64,000 nt of DNA from Lamellibrachia luymesi (GCA_009193005.1 SDWI01000045.1:756179-820178); one strand, 5' to 3'. Positions 36,401-51,100 are shown, counted from the first letter of the stretch. Notes: a model not told the origin generated them from the sequence alone. Numbers and translations are program-made.

Positions 36401-39142
36401 TAACCATACATACTAATTGCATAGCTACTCATTGAGGGTAATATGAAAGCAATGAGATTATTTTGTTACATGTAGGCTAGTAGTTCTTTTTCAAAATACC
36501 TCACAGATAAGATTGTCCACAAATAATAGAATTTTGTCATTAAAGATAATGACCATGATTTCCCTGAACCACCACTTTATGAAAATACACTACAGTGTTT
36601 CACACCTACAACTACTAATGAAGTTCTCATTATTATTAACAAATATCCTAACAAATCGTGTGATCTTGACCCATTTCCAACACTTCTACTAAAAAGCTGT
36701 ATCAATCAACTCATCTTTCCCATTTCTACTATCATAAACCTTTCAATGCAGAGTGCAGTTGTTTCACAGGATTTCAAACAAGCTCTTGTAAATTATCTTA
36801 TTAAAAAACAAACTCTGTATAAAATTACCTAAAGAATTATCATCCTATCTCCAATCTCAGTTTTCTGTCAAAAGTATTGGAAAAAGTAGTTGCTAATCGC
36901 CTTCATGAACATATTGATAAACATCACTTATCAAATGATCTACAGTCTGCATATAAACAATTCCACTCTACCGAAACTGCTCTTCTCAAGATACACAATG
37001 ATATAGTTGACAATGTGGACAATGGGCAAAGTCACAGCACTCATTTTACTAGATCTCTCAGCTGCTTTCGACTGATCATTTAATCCTTTTACAACTTTTT
37101 CATTAAAATCATATTTTTCAGCATTAACATATCTGGCACACTATCTTGCCCACAACACCTTCCATTCAGAGTGCCGCAAGGATCCGTCCTTGGCCCTGTT
37201 CTGTTTAGCTTATATACTACATCTCTCAGCTAAGTCATTACCAATCATAATCTTAGTCATCACCTTTGTGCTGATGACACACAGGTTTACACATTACTTT
37301 CACAATCAAATGCGCAAGAATCTGTTTCGACTTTAAGTGATTGTCTTACTGATATCTTGTTTTGGATGGAATCAAGTAAGCTAAAGCTTACTCCAGATAA
37401 AATAGACCTTATTATTATTGGCACTAAGCAACAACGGAATAGGGTCATCAACCATTTTCCAGTTAAACTGCTTGGCATTGATACATTCCCATCAGATACT
37501 GTTCGTAATCTAGGTGTTGTCTTTGATAGTGACTTCAACTTTCGCCAGCATATTTCTGAAATATGTAAATCCTGTTTCTATCATATACGTGACCTATGTC
37601 AAATTCAGCATCACATATCTATATCTACTGCTAAAACAATATCAATGGCATTAATTAGTAGCTGCCTTGACTGTTCTAATTCACTACTAAATAACATTGC
37701 TAAAATAGACTTGGCTAAACTCCAACGATTACAAAATTGTCTGGCACGTGTGGTTCTCAGGGCGCCTTGGTTTTCACCGTCACTACCACTACTTAAACAG
37801 TTACACTGGCTTCCTGTTACTTATCGAATTCATTTTAAGCTGTTCACTCTTACATATCGTGCTCTATCTACACAACAACCACCCTACTTGGCTAGTCTCC
37901 TGCATCTTTCAAATATCCCTAGGCAGCTAAGATCATCAATTTCACAACAACTTATTGTACCTAAAACAAAACTTAACTTGGTTAAACGTGCTTTCTCTGT
38001 TGCTGCGCCTACGGTCTGGAATGAACTCCCCATCACTTTAAAAACTTCTGAAACTATAGCTATCTTCAGAAAAAACTCAAGATATATTTATTCCAAATTG
38101 TGTTTCTACCATAACTCTTCGGTTGTCCCTCATTCTGATAATGACTTTTGCATGTCCCTGTTCATGATTATGCTTAATGATTCTGTTTTGTTGTGCCTTG
38201 GAGCTCAAGTTCCTGAGGCGCCATAGAAGTTAATTATTATTATTATAACAGTTATTATTATTATAAGTTATTATTATTATAACAGTTATTACTTACAGAA
38301 AGATCTTGGAAGTGTATACTAATTTTCAAGGATAGTTTTCTGTTCAAAAAATACCTCCTAATGTAAGCAGTATCCTTGAAAAGGTCTTATTTAGTGCATG
38401 AGCACTGGACTGTCAACTGAGAGGACCAATGTTGAAAACTTATTTATTGCGTGAGCACTGGACTGTCAACTGAGAGGACCATGATTGAAAACTTATTTAT
38501 TGCATGAGCACTGGACTGTCAACTGAGAGGTCCATGGTTGAAAACTTATTTATTGCATGAGCACTGGACTGTCAACTGAGAGGACCAAGGTTGAAAACTT
38601 AGGCAACTTAGTTCACTCCACTCGCCTGTATCTTTCAGAAGCGACACTTTATACCATGGGTAGCAAAAGATCCCACATAGAGGGTAAATGTGTAACCTGT
38701 GGATTCCTCTCTCTCAACCACATGGGTCAAGACAGAAACAGAATCATCCATGAGGCGGCCCAGCCAATTCTGCCAGCTACCTCACATGAGGACATGACTG
38801 AATTAATTAATCTCAAATATTTGTTTTTATGTGGTTTCCAATATATCAGAGAAGGCTGATATTGTGAAGCTTACCAATGGTAGAGTTGAGTTCCTCAATG
38901 TGCCTCAACACCAGTGGGTTGTCACTGGCAATGCTCTTATGGCCGCCGTCTGCTGCTCCAGTGTCAAGGTCGTTCTTCTTCTTTGTCATCTCAAGGGTGT
39001 TATATTTAGCCTTCAATTGTATCAGTTCATTTTCTATATTCTTTACATAGTCTGCAAACAATGTACAATTGAGTTAGGATGAACTCTAATTAATATAAGA
39101 TCTTAATATACATCAAGTAAATACAATTAAAAGTCAAATAAT

Positions 39143-39190
<48 letters not shown>

Positions 39191-42100
39191 NGATAATTAA
39201 ACTACTATAACTTAGTGTAGTAAATTCGTTCATTTTCATCGCCTGAAAATAAATTTATGTCGATATATAAATCCAGTAAACTCTGGAGCATAAGTTTTAT
39301 TATTATTCAGAGTAAGAAAGAATACTTGTATTAAACATACAACAACAAATATTTCACATTACAAAATAAAATAGATAAAACATTGTAACCATCTGATGCA
39401 ACAGGCTTTAGTTCTGCTGAACGGGTCACGGTCGACTGGTCACTCGGCATCTGGCTACCCAGTGCCTCCATCTGGTGGCGCATCTGGTGAACGACATCAC
39501 GCAACGTTTCGTTCTGTTGTTGGAGCTCTCTGACTTGGGAGGTGGAAGACTGTGACAACTGTACAAAGACAAGGTCAAATACTGATCTTGGTTGGTGGAC
39601 AATTATTTTAGAACATACAGAATTCTACATCTTACATTTTTGTAGACAATTCAGATCTACAGCATCAGATATATCATTGTGTTTTTCAAGAAACTATATT
39701 ATACCCATAAATACTATATTTGTTTAAATGACGCATATACCACACACATATCTCAGGAGGGCAGGTTACACATAGATGAAAATTGTTGGACTCTCAATAA
39801 GCCAATGGCTTCCTTGTCCACTTGCCATCTGGGCCTTTTGACGGCAAATCTTGCAAAATCTTGTTAAATCACACAAACGATAATTTTTGCCAGCACTACT
39901 GCCACCTGGTGAGCAAGTATTCAGTGAAGACGAAAGCTATACACAGGTCTAAAGAAAGTATGTTTTAAAAAAGTTACATTTAAACAATAATGCAAACATA
40001 AAAAAAATTCAAAATAAATTGGCTAACAAAACAGGCATAGTAATAAAAAGCCTGTGCACGAGAAGACGTCGAGACTCACATCGATGTCATAGTCAGGACA
40101 CAGCCCGTGTTGTCGCAGGGTCGCCTCTGCCCTGTCTCTCTCCCCACTCACAACCGTCAGTCTATCTTCCTTCTCCTGCCACTCCCGCTCCTTCTCCCGC
40201 AGGTCTGCCACAGCCTGCAACAACATTCCCATAAGGAGATACTTCATACAATGAACCTCAAGCCTGGTGAACCTAGCAACTTTCCCTGTCTGAAATGAAT
40301 CTCCTCTCCACACTGTGTTTAGAACCAAACACAGCAGTACAATGGTCCCTACCTTGCACAACTTCTACCATGTGTCAAATTATAACTATGATGGCACAGT
40401 CCTTGGCATCAGCAAATAGTCTTATAAGATAAGGAATTGTGAAGTGTTTAGGATGTTTATTCCTAAAGAAATCAAGTTGGCTTTGGAATGATCAGGTCTG
40501 CCAAGGGGTGAAGTGTGAAACGCTTTGAGTAGTCCCAAGGACTGGATACTGTGTTACATAAGAATGTACTTTTAGCTTTTTTAATGGCAGGAACCATTAT
40601 ATTGAGAAATCTGTTTACAGGCGCAATTATAACTGTAAATCGAAATGATATTAGAGGAATTCACTGACAAAACAAAAACAACACTAGTTTGCTGCAATGC
40701 ACATGCTTACTGTATTCCAGACCATGTCTGTTCAACCATTCCAAATGTGTTCACATATAAAACTCACTGTGAGATTACACATCTTATGATGTGAACTATT
40801 TCTGCTCCTTACACATAGCTGATCCCTGGCCTTAGTGAGACTAGAAGTGGTAGACTTACCTCTTCCCTGGCCTTAGTGAGACTAGAGGTGGTAGATGTAC
40901 CTCATCCCTGGCCTTAGTGAGACAAGAGGTGGTAGATGTACCTCATCCCTGGATTAGTGAGACTAGAGGTGGTAGATGTACCTCATCCCTGGCCTTAGTG
41001 AGACTAGAGGTGGTAGACTTACCTCATCCCTGGCCTTAGTGAGACTAGAGGTGGTAGATATACCTCATCCCTGGCCTTAGTGAGAATAGAGGTGGTAGGC
41101 GTACCTCATCCCTGGCCTTAGTGAGACTAGAGGTGGTAGATGTACCTCATCCCTGGCCTTAGTGAGTCTAGAGGTGGTAGATGTACCTCATCCCTGGGGA
41201 TAGTAAGACTAGAGGTGGTAGGCATACCTCATCCCTGGAGAGACTACAGGTGGTAGACGTACCTCGTCCCTGGCCTTAGTGAGTCGCCTCACGAAGTCCT
41301 CAGACTTCTCGTACTGGATCCTCTCGAGGTCCTCGCATTGCCGCTGCCAGTCGACCTGTGCCTGAGCCTTGCCCTGTTGGAGCGCCTCCTCCCTCTCCAA
41401 CCCCGCCCTCACCTCATTCTTGTACCTACATCACAGCAAGGGTTTTGTTAAACAACTGCCTTTTTAAAATGAATTTTACCTTAAGAATTACGTTGCTTTC
41501 CTTTTTATCCCTGAAGTCCGGGGTGAGGCTGGCATTGATACTGGCCGTTGATTTTTTTTTTCCTTCTTCTGTCAGTGAACCCGTTTCACTGCCGTCTCCA
41601 CCACTCGTCTCCACTCTCCTCCCACCAAATCTCTCTTCATACAGCCCTCCCATTATATCATATTTTTATTTATGCAACCAACAACGCAAGCCAGGTGTAA
41701 GGATATGAAAAGGCCAAATAAATGACGTTTATTAAGAGTATGCCTAATGGCATATTATTCCGATTAAAAGCATGAAGTGTGGACCCTGTAACATGCGCCA
41801 AGCATGTGGCTGAGCCTCATACAAAGCCGCCTGGACACAATGCTCCCAGAGCCCACACTTCGACATAGCAATACAGTACATGTAGTAATATTCCTACAAC
41901 ACAAGACAATTCATGGCATCATCACCAGCACATTAAAACATTACCCAATACCGACTTGTTGATTTAATTTTAGGCCAAATAATTTCAAATATTGTGTTAG
42001 ATTTACGTTAAAATTTTAATGACATACATTTAATTAATTTACCTTTAAATTAACTTTATTAGTTTTAATAATCATACATGTATTTTCTATATAAAAATAT

Positions 42101-45100
42101 ATATATATTTTTTATTATTATGTAGTTAAGACACTTCAGGGCCAGGAGGATTTTAGCAGAAGTTAGAATGACAGCCCAAACTCTCCATCAATCCTAGTAA
42201 AAACTCATGGAAAGTTTCATATCGTATAAGGTGCATTCACACGCCAAATTGCAGCTTTGTAACTTGTAGTTTTTGTAAAACATTCAAGATATATAATGTT
42301 TCCTGGCTGTTAATAAAAACAGAACGGTCAATAGATACGTGTATCGTGCTTGAAATATGACAATTTTCAATGGCATTTTATGTATTTTTGACAAAACGTA
42401 ATTGCCATTTCTAATATTGACATGTCCCCTTAATTTTGCCACCACAAAGCCCTTGAACCTGCATTTGTAACATGTTGTCATTTATCAAGATTGGATTATG
42501 CCATCCAAGTGTCGGGGCAAATGGTCACTTGTTTACATGTGCACAAGACCATTTCATTGACCAGTTATCTGGCAGGGTCATGGACGGGGTCACCAGGTCA
42601 CAACAACTGGAATGTTCTGTTATGGTGTCAACAGCAGACTAAGTTAGCACTGATATTTGCCAGATTAAGAACATGGTTAATTTAGATAGGCATCTGCAAT
42701 GTACTGGAATGACAGTAACCAGATGATATGTTCCGCCATCATTCATGGCAAACAAATTTACTCTGTTTCGAAGTGCACACTGATTCGAAACACATGCAGT
42801 CGTTACTATGGAAACATCATTATTGCCGTGTGATTATTTGTGGCGTCAACATTCAGGCTACCTTAATTAAGTAATAAACAAAACCTGTGTGGCATTAAAG
42901 GTACTTCCTAAAATGTATTCTCATTTCGGACCCATTTCATGAAAAATCAAACCTCTCTAGTATCCACTATGAAATGTCAGCTCATTTGCGCAAATGTGTT
43001 TAGTTGTTTTTTTAAATCATCGGACAAACGATAAAATTATTTTTTACCATATCCAGTGAAAATTCTGCAAAAAAGTACTATATACAATGACATAAAGCTA
43101 CCCACAGTTTTGCAAGTTACCCAATCTAACAATCAATATAAATTCTTTCGATGATTTTAACAAAAGTGTGCACTTGTTTATCAAACCAACTACAACTATT
43201 ACTACAAGTAGACTCCCTTGCTGGAAAGCCAGAGCCCTTGTTGGCAACAGTAAAACGACGCAAGCTCTCCTTGTTTGGCCACACTACTCGACACAACACC
43301 ATTGCAAAAGCCATCCTGCAAGGCACCCTGGAGGGCAAGAGAAGATGTGGATGTCAGAGAAAAAACTGGCTAGAGAACATACAACAATGGACACATCGAG
43401 ACCTACCGACCCTGCTATGCACAGCAGAGGACAGACAATGCTGGCGAGGACTGTGTGTGAATGGCGCCCCTATGACTGTCCCGATCAAGGGATGAAGGTG
43501 ACATATTACTTAAACTATTCACGAATTACATTATTATCTGAACATCCATGAACCTGATTCAAGATGTGCTAAATCAAATGAGGTGGGAATTTTAAACAAT
43601 TCAATTGATGGTGCTGTCAACAACATAAGCAATGATAAAAAATACAGATGTCACTGGTTTTCCAAAGGTTTTTAAACATAATAAATGCATCTGCCCAACC
43701 ACCCGGGCCCCAACACATGACACAGTACCGCTTTAGACAACCGCATTCTTAGTTTAATATAATAAGTACCATAATATATACCTCTCTACATCTTGCTTGA
43801 GTCGTTTAACTTCTGTCTTTAGTTTCCCCTCTGTGTCATGCAGGGCTTGCAGCTCAAGGTCACGTGACACGCTGTCATGTGACATCACTGCCAGATTACT
43901 GTCCCACTTAGCTTTCACTTCGGTCAGTTCAATGGTTAACCTGTGTTCGACATAACAAACACTGTAGAACAAAAACAATGAAATGGTTTCAAACAGAATA
44001 CATGCATTGGAATATATGCATTGACGTTGACAAGTTGTCACTACAGCTAGCTTCCATAATTATGTGACAGATGGTGCTTCCATTGTTGTTAATTTTGCTA
44101 ACTACATGGTAGACAGTGAAATTAAAATGATGGCATTGTTTCAAAATGTACATAAACAATTAATTGTTCATCAAAATGTTTGAATTAGGAATTTTCCAAC
44201 TTCATAAAACTGTAAGATCAAGGGAAAATGTAGGGAAAGTGTCCCTCCATGTTAACCAAATGATTCAAAACTAGTTAACAATTAATTAACTATCATTGAC
44301 ACAAAATTTACTACTTTGTGGAAACAAACATGTTTCCATGGTCTCACATTTCAATCTTTGATTCTTTCTCCTTCTGCAGGTCAGCGACTGTCCATTCTAG
44401 CTGCCTCCTGGTCACCTCAGCCTCATCCAACTGTGTCCTGAAACTCTGAATCGTTCCCTCCAGGTGGCGCTCTCTGTCCTTGGTCATGTCCCGCAGCTTG
44501 GTCAGCTCTGCATCTTTTTCTCGGCTGCTTCGATCCAGCTCTGCATGTCTTATATACACAAACACAATTCATTACTATATTCTAGTCTATTTAGTCTATT
44601 TCCATAACAGTAAAGTACAGGACATCAGTGCCACTAATACAGTCACCTTGCTATTCAGGTAACTTTGGCCCAGTCCCATGGGTGACCTTAATATTGAGGT
44701 TCGATTGAATTTACCAAAAAAAATGATAGCTAGTCTTGCCATTAACAAACCTGGAGTAAATGTTTGTCTACCTTTATTATTTTTGTAATTATGTTTGATA
44801 AACAACAAACTGTTCAGAAGGTTTAATTTTATTTGGCAAATCAAATGTAGTAACTGTGATTTATGGATAAAATATTATATAAACTGCTTTGCAAGATATG
44901 AGACAATCTATAGCTAACTGACTTCCTGTTGAAGTCGTCGGCCAGTCTCTTCCTCCGCTGCTCCATCTGCTCCAGTCTCGCCTCCAACTCATGGATCCTG
45001 GCGGAGGAGAAGGGCATCTTGTAGTAGGTCAGAATGACAGTGAGCATGATGGAGAAAGAAAGTAAGAAATATGAAAATGAAGAGAGTATCCAGTCCTTGG

Positions 45101-48100
45101 GACTGCTCAAAGCTTTACACTTCACCCATTGGCAGACCTGTTTGGTACAATGCAATCTTCTCTAGGAAGCATTCAGCCATGTTGCAATTACTGCCTGAAG
45201 ACTATTCATTCACATATCTACCACTGTCTATAGCCAGGTAATCAATTATAAAGCCGAGTAAACTGGAGCAACGTAGGGTGAATGAAAGCTTCGTAATGGC
45301 AGCAAGAGGATTCAAACCCAGGTTCTCTCAAATAACACTTACAACTAAGTTATTTATATAATAATTTGATGTTTATTTTATGTAAAAGTAAAATTCAGAC
45401 GACCGGTGATACTAAGATTACTTGTGAGATGTTCCCCTATGTGACTCACTGTGCGTCCTTCATGGCCTGTGTGTCAGCCAACTCCCATTGGAGTTGTTTC
45501 ATCTCCTTCTCCCTCTCCCTACTGCTCCCACCAGCCTCTTCCCACTCCTCCGTGTTGGCCGCCTGGGCTGCCTTCAGGGCTTCTACTTCCTTCCCGAGTA
45601 GTTTCACCTGCCACAGAATGTATACATTCATCCCTGGAGGCTCCCTTAGTCCAACAAGATTTTATAAGATTTCACAAGATTGCCAGCAGAAAAAACCCAG
45701 ATGGCAAGTGACCAAGGAAGCCATTGTCTTATCGAGAGTCTAATAATTTTTAATATACGTGTAACCCGCCCTCCTGAGATATTTGTCAGTTTTCTTTTTG
45801 AATATAATTTGTTCCATTCATTTATCGTCCTCTGTGAGAATGAGTACTTTCTGATATCCAATCTATCTATCCAGTACAAACAATCTATCCAATACAATCA
45901 ATCTATCCAATACAATCAATCTATCTAATCTGATCCTTAATTGATGTTACTTCATGTCCTCTAGTTCTTCTAGTTTCCTTAAGTGAGAAAAAACTTCTAT
46001 CAATATTTCATAGTTGAGAAATGTCCATAAACTAGTCTGGTGGTGATAATGGAAAATGACTGCATTGTATACTAAAGTTTATCTAGTGGACAAGTATCAG
46101 AAGAAAGCCAGGTAAATGTACAATTACATTTAGAAATAATAATTGCAATATTACTTTGAGCTCGTGAGCCAACACAGCAGTGTTCATCTCATCCATGCAT
46201 ACACGGAACTCATGTTCACGCTTCCGTAGAGCTTCTTCAAAACCTGCAGAAATCAAAACACCTCATGTGACCTTGAACAACCAAGATGTATGTACCAGTG
46301 GACACAACTCCTTGCAATGAAGACACAATGAAGACACAATGAAGACACAAGGAAGACACAAGGAAGATAAAAGGAAGACCCAATGAAGACACAATGAAGA
46401 CACAAGGAAGACCCAATGAAGAGACAATGAAGACACAACGAAGACACAACGAAGACACAAGGAAGATACAATGAAGACACGATGAAGACACGATGAAGAC
46501 ACGATGAAGGCACGATGAAGACACAAGGAAGAAACAATGAAGACCCAATAAAGACCCAATGAAGACCCAATGAAGACACAATGAAGACATAATGAAGACA
46601 CATGGAAGAAACAATGATGATACAAGGAAGACACAATGAAGACCCAATGAAGACAAAAGGAAGGAGATGGATGCATAACAGATGAAATGAGAAAGATCAG
46701 ACTGAGGTGGTTTGAGCATGTTGTTCATAGATAGAATAACACAAAAAGAGGCTGGAGGCTGTCGGTGGATGGAAAACACAGTGGGGGATGGCGACAGATA
46801 AGAACGACATGTGGTGAGGAGAGACATGGTGGTAGCAGAAGTTGTGGAGGCAATGGACAGGCGCATGAGGATCTGAGCAGCCACTCCCAATGCCAACAGG
46901 GAATAAACAGTCATAGGAGGATGATGATGTATGACCTGCTGTGAGTTCCCTCCTCTGTGTGTCTGTCTCACTCTCAGCCTCCCTCAGTTTTCTTTCCAGA
47001 CTGCGCTTGAAGGTCTCCAGCTCCTGCCGTTCACTCTCTGTCTCCGCATCCTTGACGCTGCAACAGGAGCATGATGTCTAGGTACAACTAGCTCACAATG
47101 ACAAACAGGCCTGCATTGGCATAATAGAAACAACTTAATAATAATATTAACATTAATTAATAAATATGTCTAGTCACACAGTGCTAAACACATGACACAC
47201 CTGCACTCTTCCCATTCTTCACAGCCCCTTTCTCCCTGTGCTGCTTGCTTCCTCTGCTTACCTCCAATATGTATGGCCTTTTCCTCCTGTTTCCCTTCCC
47301 CTTCTTGTATATTTCACCTTCCTTCTAGCCTTTACCTTCTCCTCTTTCCTTTCATTCTTTCCAAGCTTACCTGCCTCAGTTCCTGTCTCTTTCCCGTCGT
47401 ACAGCTCCCAGCACACTTCCCTTGCCTCTTCTAAGTTAGATTCCCAGCACTCTCTCCAACCTCCCATCTTTCCTCTGCCTTCTTTTATTTTTTTGTAATC
47501 TTCATCCTTTCATCTCTCGTATACATCAACCCCTGTATTCCTCCCTCCTACACATCAACCTCTACAGTCCTCCCTCCACCATTCTTTTTCTGTCTGTCCA
47601 TCTCTATTCCCCCTCCAAATTGTGTATGTCTGTGTCATTGGACATACATTTAACCTATTCTTCCACAATAACTATTCCACCATGCCTATCCCTCTGCAAC
47701 ATCTATTCCTCCACAATTCCTCCATCCATTCTTCCACAATGCTTATTCCTCCACACCTATTCTTCCACAATGCATATTCCTCCACATCTATTCTTCCACA
47801 ATGCATATTCCTCCACATCTATTCTTCCACAACACATATTCCTCTAAAACACATATTGCTCCACAATAATTATTCCTGTACAACACCTATTCCTTTACAA
47901 AACCTATTCCTGTACAACACCTATTCCTCTACATCAGGTAAACCTAGTTACCTTCTGTACTGCTCCAACTCTGCCTGTTTCTGCCTCACTCTCAGCTCAT
48001 AATGACTCTGGAACTCATCTCGTGACTTTGCCTCCCGTGCTAATGCTGTCTGCAGATCTGCCATCTGGATCTTCAGCTCACTCAACTCAGCCTCCTTGGA

Positions 48101-51100
48101 AGATGCCTTTGTCCGCAAATCTGCCCGTGTATATATACGTGTACGTAAATATTAGTGGTATATACAGTATAATATGTATTACTTTCTAACCTAATCTGAC
48201 AATGCAGCATCATGTATTATGTCTACCTTATGCATGCAGTAACTGCATGTTTGTGCATGTGTGCAAACAGTACGTACAAAAAATTCATTTTATTTGTAGC
48301 AAAATGCTTAATTAGATTGAATGTCAACACCTACTGTTCCCAAGCCCAGGGATACCTGCTATGCACAGGGTGTCAACATTTGAGCCATGCTACATTTAGA
48401 TATGATAAGCCACCCTGATTAACAAAACAAGTTTTATTCTACTATTTAATATGAACATCACATAGATGACACAACATGAGTTTAAGATTATTACATTTCT
48501 GCACAGCTAAGTAACTCATGCACTGAGCCCGAATGTTTGACACAAAGTTCACCTGCAAACAGGGCATCATAGTGGGCTAACTCAGCATCCCTTTCTCCCA
48601 GCAGTCTCAGGTTGTACTTGAAGTCTTCCTTCAACTTGTCAAACTTGCTCCTTTGTTCCTTCAAGGCTGAGTGCTTCTCTTGCAGGGCGACCTCCAGGGA
48701 CTGGACCCTGTAGGGGCACACAACGCAGACGGTAACATTCTAGGGAAATTCATTATTGATTATAAATTTTTTATATACATGCATTTTATTGAACATATAC
48801 ATATGTAATCAAATGGATAGAGCAATGGCTGACTGACAGAAGACAGCATGTTGTAGTAGATGGGGAGGTTTCAAACTGGAAATCAGTTTAAAGTGGGATA
48901 CCACAAGGATCAGTATTAGGACCTTTATTATTCTTAATATACAATGACTTGGATAATGATATAACAAGCAACGTACTGAAATTTCCGAATGACACAAAAG
49001 TGTTTAGATGGGTTAATAATGATGGTGATAAACAACATTTACAAAACAATCTAGATAGATTAGTGAACTGTCCTGAGAAATGGCAGATGTTGTTCAATTT
49101 AGGGAAATGTAAATGCCTACATACAGGACATGGGAACTTGGATGTAAACTATAAAATGGGAGATACTGTTCTGGGTACTACTATAAAAGAAAAGGACTTA
49201 GGAATAACAATAAGTGCAGATATGAAAGTTTCAGAGCAGTGTGGTATTGCAGCTTCAAAGGGTAGTCAAATTCTTGGGTTGATTGGGAGAAATATAACGT
49301 ACAAGAAGAAAAAGCTAATTATACCTCTGCATAAAGCAATAGTTAGGCCTCATTTAGAGTATTGTCTACAAGCTTGGAGACCATATCATAAGGAGGATAT
49401 AGATATACGCTTGAAAGAATAGAGAGGAGAGCAAATAAAATGATTCCAGAACTGAGAGACCTTAGTTATGAAGAACGACTGTAAGAATGTGGTTTAACAA
49501 CCCTGGGGACAAGGAGATTAAGTTTGAAGTTTTTTAAATATTGAATGGGTATGAAAATATTTATAGAAATATTTTGTCTCACTCTGGAAAGATAATAGAA
49601 CTAGAGGACATGAGGTAACATTAGTAAAGGGTCAGTGTAGATTGGATATCAGGAAGTACTTGTTCTCACAGAGGACAATCAATGAATGGAACAAATTATC
49701 TACAGATTGTGTTATATATAATGTGTAACTGCTAGCAGCATGAATATGTTTAAAAACAAAGTTGACACATATCTCAGGAGGGCAGATTACACATAGATTA
49801 AAAATGTTGGATTCTCAATAAGCCAATGGCTTCCTTGCCCACTTGTCATCTGGGCCTTTGTCTTGGATGGCAATCTTGTTGAATCTTGTAATGCATATGA
49901 AAGTGGAATAGAATGCTTCAGTAACCATATCTATGATGCTACCATTGGTTGGCTTGCTATATTTACTGCTGTCGCCGGGCCTTACAGCCTTTGGTTGCCA
50001 CCCACGCCCACCCATACCTGGGGTTGGCTGGCCTGTCATAATGTGATCACTGTCAGACTCTGAGGTGTCTATGCCTATATCTAACAATTCAATGTAAATT
50101 CCCTTAATCATCTATCATATTCAGATTTCAGAACCTGCAATACGGTGCATGTTTATGTGTTTTTTCTACCAAAGAATAACCATCACTAGCAGTGGCCATT
50201 TTGATAGCTCTGTGACTTGGATCCATTTTGGTGGAGATATTCTCTACGCTCTTTAAGAGTCAAACAAGAAGTAATTGGGCAAGTAGGTTTGACGCAGCTA
50301 TGATTTACCCGACTCAGTCAAGGCAACGGCCAAAATGTTTGCTGATGACACAAAACTCTACTCAAATATTTCTACATTATCTGACTGTGAAGCTCTCCAA
50401 GATGATCTTAACAAACTTGCAGTTTTGTCAAAAAAGTGGCTATTAAACTTCAATGCCACTAAATGTGTAGTTCTCAAAATAAGACAAAGCCTCAACTATG
50501 CACATACATTAAATGGAGAAAATTTAGAAGTTGTTGGAGAACAAAAAGATCTAGGAATTACCATACGGGCTAACCTAAAACCAAGCACCCACGTAAATAT
50601 ATTACAACTAAGGCAAATCAATGCATAGGACTAGTTAAACGATACTTTGAAAGTAGATTGGAAAAGATAATAAAGGCTAAGAAAGACGTACTCCCATACA
50701 GAGATCCGTAAACACTTTTTCACAAATCGTGTCATCGATCTGGAACAAACTTCCTGAAGAAGTCGTAACAGCTTCTTCCATGAACACCTTCAAGAATAAA
50801 TTGAGGTCTCTAGCCACCGGCTAAAAGAGACTATACAACCAAGTATACCAAGTATAACAAGTAAGTAGATATTTGATGTTAGCAATGATTAATGGTAGTT
50901 TATAGTATTGTAAACATTAGCGCAGTTCAAATGCCAAACACATTCCACCTGACATATCTCATAAATAACAACATCACTTATTGGTCAAACTGCAACTATT
51001 TAGCCAATAGTAGAATGGTTTACAACATGGATATGGCCAAACGACACATGTGTTGCTCTACTTACAAACCGGGGATGACACATTTGTTGTTCTACTTACA

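Noticed and set aside
40820..41260. CRISPR-like regularly spaced repeats
   Set aside because: Units are contiguous 41-bp tandem repeats without unique spacers, in an animal intron.
43151..43551. Domesticated host gene from the LINE tail frame
   Set aside because: The frame is intact but short, 3'-terminal, antisense to CCDC57, and has no splice or promoter evidence.
46253..46971. Three long overlapping minus-strand frames rich in Cys, Leu, Phe, Val that look like membrane proteins
   Set aside because: They are translations of the 11-bp GAAGACACAAT array, whose units lack stops in all frames; no start context or homology.
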